A stretch of DNA of 64,000 nucleotides. Origin: Galerina marginata (Eukaryota; Basidiomycota; Agaricomycetes; Agaricales; Galerinaceae). Below, one piece after another: positions 46,491 through 57,954 of the stretch (position 1 is its first letter; the number at the start of each line of letters is the position of its first letter). The position numbers and the translations under genes were made by a program. Below the pieces are notes generated by a model that saw only the letters and a program-made list of their open reading frames with translations, had not been told where the DNA came from and searched no databases. Location: assembly GCA_023014335.1 (NCBI GenBank), contig JAECYW010000022.1, positions 744,001 through 808,000 on the forward strand. The letters run 5' to 3'.

Positions 46491-49400
46491 TTAAACCGAA
46501 AACTTCGTCCAAGCCTCGACCAAACCGTCTCCAAACTTCGACACGGTAGCCCACTCAGGCAAGAACGCAAGCACTTCTTCCAGTGCAGGAATCTTCGGTG
46601 TTGCACCACCCACTTCCGCCCCAATTTCCTCCACAGACATCCCGGTACCACGACTAAGGTCCCTCCCATTGTCCACCAACGCACTTTCATATTCCACCCA
46701 TTCGCAGGCGATGCGTCCGTTCATGTCCACCGTCTCGCCGCGGTGGGTGCCGTTGGCCCAATCGACGTCGACCCTAAATTCGTTCTCCCAAGTTCGGCTC
46801 CACAGCCTAACCTCCTTGACGCCTTTCGGGCCAATCTCATAACCTTCCTGCATCTCTCCATCATGGCTGAGACCCGCAAAGGTTTCCTGGTCTTCTCGTG
46901 CCTCTTCATCATCTGCTTCGTTTGCCCGGCCACCGACACGAGAAAGCCGACGACTCGAACGAACAGAGTACTCATATACCGGCGAGCTGTCGAAATAGAG
47001 CCTACATGCACGGGTGTTCCTCCCTTTCACCCTGATCCGTGCAGACGTCGGTCCGGTCCTCGTCACATTAGCCTTGAAGAACTGTCCTTCTTCCCACTTC
47101 TCCGATGTCGACGTCGACGTATCTGACCCAGGAACAGGCATCAACTTCGCCCCGCTGTCCCATTCACAAGTCATCAGTCCGGGCTTGGTGTACTCGCCTC
47201 GACACAACATATATTTCGTAGACTCTTGCGAAGATGGCAACGACGGTATCAATGACTTGTAGAGGTACCGACTGGGGCCGGTCAGCGATGTAAGGTGCCT
47301 TGGGACCATAGTCGCTGAGGTGGAGTTGGGCGAAAGGTCGTCGGACGGGACAAAGATGCGTTGCTGGAAGTAGACCTTCAATGGGTTCTCGACCGAGAAT
47401 GGGAAAACGAACAGGCCATAGAGAGTCGATAATAAGAAGATGATGAAGACGAATAGAGAAAGCGGGCGGCTGGGTCGTAGTTTGTATGCAAATGGAGCGA
47501 GTGGAATAGTGAGCAGTACGGCAGGCAGTGAAGCCGCGGCGTAAACTAGAGAAAGATACGAAGGGTTTAAGTAAAAGGGCATAATGAAGGCTCGAAAAAC
47601 CTACCAGTCCAAGCAGAAGCACCATCAGCTAGAGTCTGCGGCATCCCATCCAATACCAACATCGTAACGTGCCCCAAAAGAATAACAGGAAACGGGACCG
47701 AAACCAAAAATTGCGGAATCCACCACCACGTCGCCAGACCTCCTCCTTCCTCGCCCGGAACATGGGCCAGGTGCCGTGGATGTGCGGCCTCGTTCTCCCG
47801 CAATATGAGGGGCGTCGACTCGTCCGCGTCTTCAACGTGCCTGTGCGACCGGTGGGGCAAGCCTCGGTCTTCATCGCCTTCGTCTCCTTCCAGCTCGTCA
47901 TACTCCTCTCTGACTTTCCAATAAGGCGACGTGACGAGGCCTTCGATCGCTCCGATGATACAGCCCACCCCGACGCACGCATTCCACGCACTGACGAGGT
48001 ACCCGCTGCCTAGACCTGGATGGAGCTGGGTGATGCCGACGGTCGAAAGGACGAGCAGGATCCAGGTGAAGAAGTAGAGATGAAAGAAGATCGTGTGTTT
48101 CTGCTGCTGTGCTGGTCGAAGCAGCCAGTGGTTTGGGGCTGGGTCGTGCTTGGGGTGGTAGAAGGGCAGGGAGGACGGGAGGGTGAGGGTGAACACCAGA
48201 GCTAAATAGGCGAGGGTGAGGAAAGAGAAGAGGACGATATATGGAGAGGAGTAGATGGCCTAGAATTTTGAGTTGAGTGCCAGTAACGTAAACGGAAAAA
48301 GACAGGAGTGGGACTCACGAAAGGGTTAACCGCTACGTAGGCCCACATGAGCAGTATCTGCAATCCACCGGTAACAGCAAGAGCGACCCAGAACTTGAGG
48401 TGTCTCCAAACAGACTGAACCCAATGAATGCCGCTACTATGTAAGCCCAAGGGGTGGTGCTGATAATTGGGATGTTCGTCGTCGTCATGATGTCCATTAT
48501 GCGGGCGGGATGAATGATTCCTACTTGATGATGGTCGAGTATTGGAGTGTGGTTCCGCATGCTCTTCTTCAACTTCTTCGTTCCGATGCCGGAGGATAAC
48601 CCTCTCACAGACAAGGAGAAGAGCCAGTACGATAGGACCGACGATGAGGGTGACGATATTGAATGTCAACAAGCTTGCAAGAGGGAACACGACCACGAAT
48701 ACTTTGAACACTGTCGTAATACTTAGTCAAGGACCAGGACTGACAGAATGAAAGGCTTACGATCAAAATAAACAGGTTCATCTGCGAAATCCAGTTCGCC
48801 CCTTGGCCCGTTTCCAACAGACGTTTCAAGCAAGCTTGTTCCAACACCTCTGGCTACCTCCATCATGCTCCACAAACTCTTCTCGCCTCCCAGCGTGTAT
48901 TGGACCGCATCGTACTTCGTATGGTACCTGCTCCGTCCCTTGTAGAAAGCCAAATCGAGGCCCTCCATCCCAGCATGCGAACCAGGCCCGGCGTACACTG
49001 AAAAATCGGTACCTGAGCGGATGAGCCCACGGGAGAATGCATCAGACGACAGGACGTTGGCGTGCGGATGTGGGACGAGCTTGTTGTTGCGGAACGAGCG
49101 AACAGGCGACGTCGAGGTCGCACGGAAGAGGATGGGACGGCTGGGTTTTTTGTAAGCAAGGAAACGGACGGAGTAAGGCGGAGTCTCACCCTCCGGCTGC
49201 TGCACCCTCGAGGTTGAGGAATGTATCTGCCAATTCTGACCAAGGATGCTGCAAGAATCTATGAAGGGAGTCAGTTCAGGTTTTTGGAAGTGGGGTTTCG
49301 GTGACTTACGCATGAGCCCCGTTCAACCAGTCTTCTTCTCCGTTGTTGATATTGAATATAGCTGCTCTCTTCATCCTATGTTCCGCGAAGAATTTAACGA

Positions 49401-49945
49401 GCTGAAGGATCGTCGCCACGCCCATGCCATCGTCTGTTGCACCTGGCGCTGTCGACACCGAATCGTAATGTGCTGAAAACAACACGCCGCCTTCCGTGGA
49501 TCCCTCAGTGCCGTCAATTTTGACAAGAATGTTGGTGCCTTCAAAATAAACTCCGTAGGCTGAAGATGCCCAGGAGCCGTTGCTCACGAGGTCGTTAGAG
49601 ACATGGACGTGTTCGTGCTCCTTTGCTAGAGGAATAAGACGAGATAGTATATAGTCGTGGACCTTGTCGTTAGCATGCGAATTGTACGGGTGTGGGTGAG
49701 CAGTTATCTAGAGATGGGAAACATGACAATAGTATTCTGGAGATATATACAACACTCACATGGCGTAGATCCTCGTATGCCTCCTTCAAGTTTAATCCTC
49801 CTTGTTTGTCCGGTGGGGGCACATTTGGGAGTGTGTCCGTGACAGCAAGTGTGATGAAGATGGCAACATATGCAAGTAATGCAAGAATAGAGGTTGGCAA
49901 CACTCTATAGCCAAGAATTGAGGCTGCTTTCCCGGCTAGAGTCAT
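46491..49945 (-). CDS. PFF1: Vacuolar membrane M28 metalloprotease (PFF1 type)
   Basis: This is a zinc aminopeptidase-like protein of the M28 family anchored in the vacuolar membrane. The start is ATG 49945; an N-terminal helix (STILALLAYVAIFITLAV) is followed by the M28 domain. Zn-site blocks are visible: VLFSAHYDSVSTAPGATDDGMG (about 49430-49500), NNGEEDWLNGAHAF (about 49310-49350) and FLNLEGAAAGGRP (about 49190-49230), plus KYHTKYDAV with a late His. Several polytopic membrane segments follow (48202-48711 and 47567-48196), then a long luminal C-terminal domain (47582-46491, ending FGDGLVEAWTKFSV). Six or more exons give a protein of about 900 residues, normal for the family. All expected metal ligands are seen. 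Confidence 0.9.
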
Positions 49946-51479
49946 TTTTCAAGTAGTTGAACCTCTGTTTCGGTGCAGGGAACCTCGGGGGGTAATGGTG
50001 GTGCAGTGGAGTGTTGAATGGTCACCGCCACACGACTACTTGGTGTCCTTTACGCTATGCGCAGCTCTATTAAGGGCCTCGTGAAATCAATGAATGTAGT
50101 TATCACCAGTGAAAGGTCTACTGACGTCAGGTGGGGTTGATGTATTGATTGTCTGGGCAAATTCTGGAGCTCAGCTCATTGAGGCCTCGTTTTTTCCTTC
50201 TGAGATACGTTCCAGTCTCCAGTTGTCAAGAAAAATCTGCGTCCAAGTAGGAAATTAAAACAAGATTAAAGCCATGCCTTGGGAGGAAAGGGAAAAAGAG
50301 GAGGTTGAAAAGTCGTGGGGACCCACGGTAACTTTCATCTAATCTAATCTCTAAGAGCAAGTATTACATAATACAAAATAATCCAGCTTTGGCACCTCTC
50401 TCCTCAGGCTCTCCTCCGCAACGGCGCAACTTGATACTAACTTGCACTCGCTTTCCTATACCTGAGTTAGGCCAATCCCTCTTGATGATTAGCGTCTGGA
50501 TAGCAAAGATATCAGACTCTGGCCACATGCGAACTTCATGTCGAATCTGACAACAATTTTCATTGTCTCGCTCTTTCCTTAATATCTAAAGGCAACACTA
50601 GATCTGGTCCCTTTGTCTCGGTCCTGCTTGTTGGTACTGGTTGCCCATTTTGGTAGAGGGTCCCTTGTGGTCTCGCCCGAACGCAGTTTCAGCAACGCAA
50701 CCCGTATATAAACTTCGTCGCTGAAGAAATCCAACGAGGAAGCTCGCGCTCACTCCTCAAAGTGTTGCCTTCCACAAGAACATCCGAATTCGCATGCATC
50801 TGAATCCTTGACGGTTCACATGGATATAAATGCTCGACAGGACTCTTCCGAGTCGGGAGGTGATTGCCAAAGAGTAGAGAGCTGTAAGTGCACCGAGAAC
50901 AAGTTAAGAGAACGTGACAATAAACCAACCTGGCGCCTATCACCGTTCCGTTCAAGTTCTGGTCCACACTCAGGGACAACTCATTGCTTGGGCCCGAACT
51001 AGCAACGCCTAACTAAGGTCCTACCAACACCTGACCAAGGCGAGTAATGCTTCACACCAAGGCAAAGCCAGGCACAACCAAGGACCAAAAAATCCCAACC
51101 ACTGTACCGCACAAGTATGCCTTCGATCACATTTCACAGACAAGAATTTTATGCTCACACAAACATAGGAACCAAGAACAAGACATTCGGATATTCAACA
51201 GAAAAAGATGTCATAGGAACGGGATGAATGGTTGATGCGGTAAGTCTATAACCAGCATATTAATATACTCAGGACCATGTCTTCGTGTCCAGAATTAAAA
51301 GCACCTGACACCTTTATACGCACCCCACTCGACAGCGAATAGCCAGGTTACTGGACATGTCAACTTTTTCGCGCGGTTATAGTCATCAGTCATTGAGACG
51401 CCCTTCATAAAACGAAGCGGTCGTGCACCTGCCTCCTTTTTCCGTCTCAACTACGGTATTTCAAGCCTTTGGTGGCAAC
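49946..51479. other. 1.5-kb intergenic region, left arm of the segmental duplication
   Basis: No gene is recognised. From about 50299 onward the sequence is repeated downstream at 53051-55330 (see the repeat entries). The promoter of receptor copy B lies at the right end, with a CATAAAA element at about 51406-51412. Confidence 0.5.
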
Positions 51480-52990
51480 ATGGCTGCTGCAGCGCCGCCT
51501 CTGCAGCCTTACTTGGGGTGGAAAGGTGCGTCACTTCGACGTAGCTGAATCGTATGATCATCAACCGCTCACGACTTTGTCTTGCTGGCTCTCTAGTGTC
51601 GATGTCCATCCTGCACATCCTCGCTATCTGCTCTACGATCTATCGCCTGATCCATCGTTTTCGGATTCAAAGGATCTGGTGGGATGATTATCTTGTGATT
51701 GTTCCTTTGGTCATCGACTGCGTATATTGCCCTCTTCTGTGGTTTCGGTTCACTCGAGGTAAGTCCACTAGCCTTGCTGTTGGTCTGGCCTGTAACATAT
51801 CCATTGCGGCGTTCAGTTGACCCAGCCGACGCACGGACTTACCAAATCCTAAATTCTTACTGGCTCTCTGCCTTCCCCTCCCTTCTTATGATTTGGTACA
51901 TTATCCGTTCCCCAAACTTGTTCTTCAGCTGACCGTAACTGTCGATCGACTTTAGGAGTACAAGGGTGGTTCTCATTCTCTCGTTGGCCAGGATATTCCC
52001 TCGAAAACACCCAGCACGCCTGTGGGCCTTCATTCTTATCGGCTTCATGGTTGTGTCATTTATCAGCTGCACTCTCGTGACAACACTTACATGTAAACAA
52101 TCGTCGGGGTTGCTTATCATGAACCTAATGACAGATTGCATCAAGGGCGCTGGGGGCTTACCCGTCGGAAGTATCTTCATCTTTGCAGGTGCGGCCAAAC
52201 CATTGACTACCCAAGAATTTTACAACTGGCGTCCACCTGATTCTTGGCCTTCATTCTCGTGAATGCATTACAGATGACCTTGTCGGCGACCTCTTACTCA
52301 TAATCGCGCCCCTTGTCTTTTTCTGGCGCTTGAAACTCCCTTCTAAGGAGCGCCGCCTGATTATAATGGTTTTTTGTGGCAGTGCATTGACACTAATGTT
52401 TGTTATTGCCTTCAAAGTCGTCTCGGACAACACAAGGATATCCATGGGGAAGGATGCTTCCTATTTTGTGGCAGGAATGATATCTATCGAGGTAAATAGA
52501 TCACTTTTCTTGTAATTTCTGCGTTTTCATAAAAATTCTTCGACCTAGGTTGCGATTTCACTTTTCGTTTGCAACCTTACGGTTGTTTCAACATGTCTTT
52601 ATGTGGCTCTTCGTCGACTTCGTAATCAGGAGAGACCACTGCGAGAAGTCACGATAGATGCTTCACAACATTCCTCACGAGCGTGCACATGTCTTTCTGA
52701 TTCGGACCAGTCTCTGCCATTGACACTCACCGAAATTTCAACATTTTCGTCTAACTCCCATGCCATGGGATCCTCCAACGATTCTCGCCATACAGGGCAG
52801 CCTAATATCTGACACAGTTCCACGGTTTGCACAATTCAAAAACAAATCACTCCTCCCATAGGCGGGCTTGTACCAGTACTCATACACGACCCTCATAATA
52901 GACAAACGTTGAATGCATTTGCCTCATCGGATTGGAATTCAGGTTCCCTTTGTGTTCCCCTGCAGGCTTACACTTCCACTTTTCCATTTC
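50299..52990. repeat. Segmental duplication unit 1 (contains receptor copy B)
   Basis: Blocks of near-identical sequence are shared with unit 2: GGGGACCCACGGTAACTTTC at about 50315 and 53068; GAGTTAGGCCAATCCCTC at about 50462 and 53211; CAGTTTCAGCAACGCAACCC at about 50684 and 53770; the receptor promoter at about 51209 and 55052; the receptor gene; and its 3' flank (TAGGCGGGCTTGTACCAGTA at about 52859 and 56722). The copies differ by scattered substitutions and by extra sequence in unit 2. Confidence 0.85.
51480..52812 (+). CDS. Fungal rhodopsin-like seven-helix membrane protein, copy B
   Basis: The start is ATG 51480 (MAAAAPPLQPYLGWKG). After a first intron of about 70 nt comes VSMSILHILAICSTIYRLIHRFRIQRIWWDDYLVIVPL, with the family block. 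Further exons encode YQILNSYWLSAFPSLLMIWYII, ARIFPRKHPARLWAFILIGFMVVS with a following CKQSSGLL segment, and DDLVGDLLLIIAPLVFFWRLKLP. The tail exon starts after an intron at about 52492-52549 (VAISLFVCNLTVVSTCLY) and carries CTCLSDSDQSLPLTLTEIS, ending at 52812. The frame appears intact. It is nearly identical to copy C, with which it shares flanks, so the two arose from one recent duplication. Confidence 0.75.
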
Positions 52991-55330
52991 GAGAGGCAAC
53001 CCTCGACATCCATCTGTTTATATGGTCTATATAGGAGACTAGGAAACAAGAGGAGGTTAAAAGGTCGTGGGGACCCACGGTAACTTTCATCTAATCTAAT
53101 CTCTCGCAGGAAGTATTATATAATACAAAATAATTCAACTTTGGCAATTGGCACCATTCTAAACTTTCCTCCGCAACTTGATGCCAACTTGCACTCGCTT
53201 TCCTATACCTGAGTTAGGCCAATCCCTCTTGACGATTAGTGTCCGGATACCAGACTCTGGCCACATGCGAACTTCATGTCAAATCTGAGAATAATTTTGT
53301 GGCCTCGTCTGAATCCTTGGCCTCCCTGAAGGCGTAGCGGAAGATAATTTTTCCAAAGCTCCAAACCCATTTCAACAGTCTCACGAACTGGCGCACGTCC
53401 ACAGTAACAAAGTCTATATCTTCTGCAAGCGTGGGTTTTCCTGGGCGTATGAGGTAAATCTGACTTCAGTGCTCGCGAAAATCACGCGAAATCATTTGGC
53501 CATGGGGAAATATCTGTCGCCGTTTGGTGTCGCGGTCCAGCCACGTCTCTTACGATCCGCGCTATCCTCAAGAAATTTGTTCAAAGACCGGACATTCGGC
53601 AAATCATTGCATCATTATGATAGGCCGCGGTGGTTTACTTGCGATTGCCTCGCTCTTTCCTTGATACTAGAGGCGGACTCTGGTCCCGTTGTTTCGGTCC
53701 TGCTTGTTGGCGCTGGTTGCCCATTTGGCGGACGGTTCCTTGTGACCGATAGATAATTGTCTCGCCCGACCGCAGTTTCAGCAACGCAACCCGTATGTAA
53801 ACTTTATCGCTGAAGAAGGTCAACTAGGACCTCAGCGTTCACTCCCCAAAGCGTTGCCTTCTACAAGAACATTCGAAAGGTGGATCCTTGGCGGTTCGCG
53901 TGAATATGACTGGATGACAACCCAGTATCAAAAAGATTCAACTTCCTTCGTGTCTTGTTCTCCGAGTTCGGGGTTACTTTCGTCAAGCAACGTTCCATTT
54001 TAGGCGGGCGACTGTCGTCTCAGATTTTCGTCACAAAACCTGCATAAAAATGACCTTAAAGTGGTAGGATATTCGCACCTCGCGAACCAGAACCATCTTT
54101 TGCAGAAGCGCTCTAATTCTGGTCGTAACGAACCTCGCCGCTGCTTTAGCCTTTCGAACATTCCAGAATAATGGGTCTTCTCCAGTTTTCGGATGAACAG
54201 TGATACTACTTCATCAAGCACTGAGGCTCTCTGCCTAACATCCGACTGATGTTTCATTTGATGTCTCTCTGGTGTTGTCCCTGACCGCAACGACGTCATA
54301 ACATGGCCTTGCCCGTTGTCTCTAACCTTGCGCCGAGTACAAGTAAATAATGCTTACGAGCACACTGTACTGCCTGCATACTAAGCGTCCCTTTAAAACC
54401 TGTTTTCTGCTTCATAAAGTAGCCGTATGTCAAATCCTGTGAGCCCTTTCGTTCCCCTTGCTCTCGCACCAATACTACCACTTCACTTTTAGGGGCGTCT
54501 GTCATCGCCAAATCTGAAAGAGGAAGGACATCCTGATTCCGTCACGTCCCTGGAAAACAGATCCGATTAACTGGCTTCGCAGCCGCGTTACGGTACCGCT
54601 TTAAACGTGGAGACAGCAGTTTAAACACTGCATTTACTCTGTTGCATTGACGCAAAGAAGCAAGCACTTCTACTGGTGGGAATGGATCGTCCAAAGAATG
54701 AGAAGTTGACAGCTATTTGCGAAATGGTAGACGTTTTCGAAAAAAACGGCTGTGCGCCCTTGTTTGTACAAATACCCGTAGTAGGGCGAACTTGATGCGC
54801 AATGATGTCAGTACTGGGAGCAGTGGAGCGGCACGGTGCCATTTACAGCAAAATGCGCCATACTCCGACCAGCAGGGATAAAAACGGGCAAGGATTTAGG
54901 ATTTAGTATACCAATGTCGGTGGGGTTCAGTGGAGTGATGTGACTACATTTGGTTGTTTGCGTAAGCTAAGGCCGACAGCGGTTTTTTTCAAAAACGTCT
55001 ACCATTTCGCAAATAGCTGGAATGCATCTGATTACCTGGTTTTCAGTAAAAAAAGGAACGGGATGAATGGTTGATGCGGTGAGTCTATAACCAGCATATT
55101 AATATACTCAGGACCATGTCTTCCTGTCCGGAATTAAAAGCACCCGACACTTTTATGGCGCGACACGCACCCCACTCGACACCCAGTGAATAGCCAGATT
55201 ACTGGACATGTCCATGGATGTCAACTTTTTCGCGCGGTTAAAGTCATCAGGACGCCCTTCATAAAACGAGGCGGTCGTGCACCTGCCTCTTTCCGTCTCA
55301 ACTACAGTATTTCGAACCTTTGGCGGCAAC
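52813..55330. other. 2.5-kb spacer between receptor copies B and C
   Basis: This contains the 3' flank of copy B, the left part of duplication unit 2 and about 1.2 kb not found in unit 1 (about 53880-55050). That extra part has a hairpin element (54711-55018) and two minus-strand ORFs (54296-54511 and 54000-54299) that could be exons of an unknown short gene or transposon relic; no motif is recognised in them. Confidence 0.5.
54711..55018. mobile_element. MITE-like inverted-repeat element
   Basis: A 43-nt segment at 54711-54753 (starting AGCTATTTGCGAAATGGTAG) is present as its inverse complement at 54976-55018, with about two mismatches. About 220 nt separate the arms, giving a 308-bp element. 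It carries no ORF of its own that I recognise and lies inside the sequence unique to duplication unit 2. No clear target-site duplication is seen in the adjacent bases. Confidence 0.55.
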
Positions 55331-56673
55331 ATGGCAGCTGCAGCGCCGCCTCTGCAGCCTTACTTGGGGTGGAAAGGTGCGTTACTTCGACGTAGCTGAA
55401 GCATACGATCATCAACCACTCACAACTTTGTCTTGCTGGCTCTCTAGTGTCGATGTCTATTCTGCACATCCTCGCTATCTGCTCTACCATCTATCGCCTG
55501 ATCCACCGTTTTCGGATCCAAAGGACCTGGTGGGATGATTATCTTGTGATTGTTCCTTTGGTCATCGACTGCGTATATTGGCCTCTTTTGTGGTTTCGGT
55601 TCACTCAATTTACTCGAAGTAAGTCCACTAACCTTGCTGTTGGTCTGGGCTGTAACATTTCCATCGCGGCGTTCAGTTGATCCAGCCGACGCACGGACTT
55701 ACCAAATTCTAAATTCTTACTGGTTCTCTACCTTCCCCTCCCTTCTCATGATTTGGTACATTATCCCTGCTCCCCAAGCTTGTTCTTCAACTGACCGTAC
55801 CTGTCTATTGACTTAGGAGTACAAGGGTGGTTCTCGCTCTCTCGTTAGCCAGGATATTCCCTCGAAAACACCCCGCACGTCTGTGGGCTTTCATCCTTAT
55901 CGGCTTCATGGTTGTGTCGTTGATCAGCTGCATGCTCGTGACAACACTCACATGTAAACAATCGTCGGGGTTGCTTACCGTGAACCTAATGACGGATTGC
56001 ATCAAAGGCGCCGGGGGCTTACCCATCAGAAGTATCTTCATCTTTGCAGGTGCGGGCAAACCATTGACTACCCAAGAATTTTACAACTGGCGTCCACCTG
56101 ATTTTTTGGCTTACATTCTCATGAATGAACACAGATGACTTCGTCGGCGACCTCTTACTCATAATCGCACCGCTTGTCTTTTTCTGGCGCTTGAAACTCC
56201 CTTATAAGGAGCGCCGTTTGATTATAATGGTTTTTTGTGGCAGTACATTGACGCTAATGTTTGTTATTGCCTTCAAAATCGTCTCGGACAACACAAGGAT
56301 ATCCATAGGGAAGGATGCTTCACATATTGTGGCGGGAATGGTATCTATCGAGGTAAATAGATCACTTTTCTCGTAACTTCTGCGTTTTTATAAAAATTCT
56401 TCGACTTAGGTTGCGATTTCACTTTTCGTCTGCAACCTTACGGTTGTTTCAACATGTCTTTATGTGGCACTCCGTCGACTTCGTAATCGGGAGAGACCAC
56501 TACGAGAAGTCACGATAGAAACTTCACAACATTCCTCACCAGCATGCACTTGTCTTTCTGATTCGGACCGGTCTCTGCCATTGACACTCACAGAAATTTC
56601 AACCTTTTCGTCCAACTCCCATGCCATGGGGTCCTCCAACAATTCTCGCCATACAGGGCAGCCTAATATCTGA
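55331..56673 (+). CDS. Fungal rhodopsin-like seven-helix membrane protein, copy C
   Basis: The start is ATG 55331. This is a close duplicate of copy B: the same exon order, VSMSILHILAICSTIYRLIHRFRIQRTWWDDYLVIVPL, then YWPLLWFRF, ARIFPRKHPARLWAFILIGFMVV, DDFVGDLLLIIAPLVFFWRLKLP and the tail CTCLSDSDRSLPLTLTEIS, ending at 56673. Copy C has RTWWDD where B has RIWWDD, and YWPLLW where B has YCPLLW; in both places C matches copies A and D better. So C is probably closer to the ancestral sequence. No disabling change is seen. Confidence 0.75.
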
Positions 56674-57859
56674 CACATTTCCAGTTTGGATCACGGTTCA
56701 AAAACCAATTACTCCTTCCCATAGGCGGGCTTGTACCAGTACTCATACACGACACTCATAATAGACAAACGTTACATACATCTGCCTCATCGGATTGGAA
56801 TTCAGGTTCCTTTTGTGTTCCCCTGCAGGTTTACACTTCCACTTTTCCTTTTCTAGAGGCTACACCCGATCACAGTCAGACAATCCTCGACATCTCGTGG
56901 GCATTTGCCACTCTCCTACTTTTACACTCTTCAATTTCGTCGGCCTAAATTCTCATGTCAGGAAATTCGTTGTCGCTACCGTGTAGCCAGCACTTCCGGA
57001 CACTTTTCATGATATAGCTTTGACGACATATGGAAAGCATTGGCACACTGCCCTGCAGGACCGATTCTTCGCAACCACATCGCTACTTGGCAGCAGTACC
57101 CAAAACCCCACTTCACGCTTAACAATTAATCATGAACTGGCTCAAGCTCCAGCATAAACGGCGCTCTAAGTCGCCTCGAATGCTAGGCGCCAGGAATCGA
57201 TCTTAGCGGTCGTGGATCAATTCCGGGCCGCATTGTTGAAGTTTCCGCCAAGCCCTTCCTTCCACTTCCTTGACACTGACAAGCAGCAGTGTCACTGGTG
57301 CGCAAATCCCCTCAATTTGCGCCTTTTCCACTGACTTGTATAAAGCGGCGTCCACTGCTTCTTTCTAGAACTAAAAATACTACAAAGGGGATGAGCATTC
57401 AATCTTTTTGAGACGCGTATGAGTATGCTACTATAATGCCATGCCATCAAGTTCGCTGGACATTCGTTAACGATTTGGCCCACCGAGCTCACCATGGCCT
57501 AACAATTCGAAGGAACGAGGTGAATATTCTCTTGTTTCTTCGAGCCTGCATTACCTCATTTAATTGTCTCTCTCGGCAGATCGCGTTACCGTCTCAAGCA
57601 GGCCATCGCAACCAAGCGAAATTCCACGAACCTACTCTCCCATCTCAGAACGCGACCGACCCATTGCATACCTACCTGTGATTTCTGGAGCTGTAGAATC
57701 TCACTAACGATCCCTAATTTTGAATTAAACTAACAGGGAAATCCGGGAACGCCATTCTATACCCACTCCCCGCCGGGCCTGTTATCAAGTTGAAATGTCT
57801 TCGAGCTCCTCCTGAAGTCCAATATATCACGCGACCACATGGCAGAGACCTACATCCAA
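56674..57859. other. 1.2-kb spacer upstream of receptor copy D
   Basis: The first 190 bp are duplicated flank. No gene is recognised in the remainder. Confidence 0.4.
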
Positions 57860-57866
57860 TATAAAT
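57860..57866 (+). promoter_or_regulatory. TATA box of receptor copy D
   Basis: TATAAAT directly after CCAA lies 89-95 nt upstream of the ATG at 57955. Confidence 0.5.
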
Positions 57867-57954
57867 TTACGTCGTCGAGGATTTTCCTCTTTCCTCTGCA
57901 TCTACCTGTTCGCTGCATCAACTTCTGCTCCAGCCACCAACGACTGGTCTGGTT

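Larger units (their letters stand above)
53051..56862. repeat. Segmental duplication unit 2 (contains receptor copy C)
   Basis: This is the direct repeat partner of 50299-52990. It is longer because of sequence at about 53293-53630 and 53880-55050 that unit 1 lacks. Homology ends near 56862, shortly after TTACACTTCCACTTTTCC. Confidence 0.85.
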
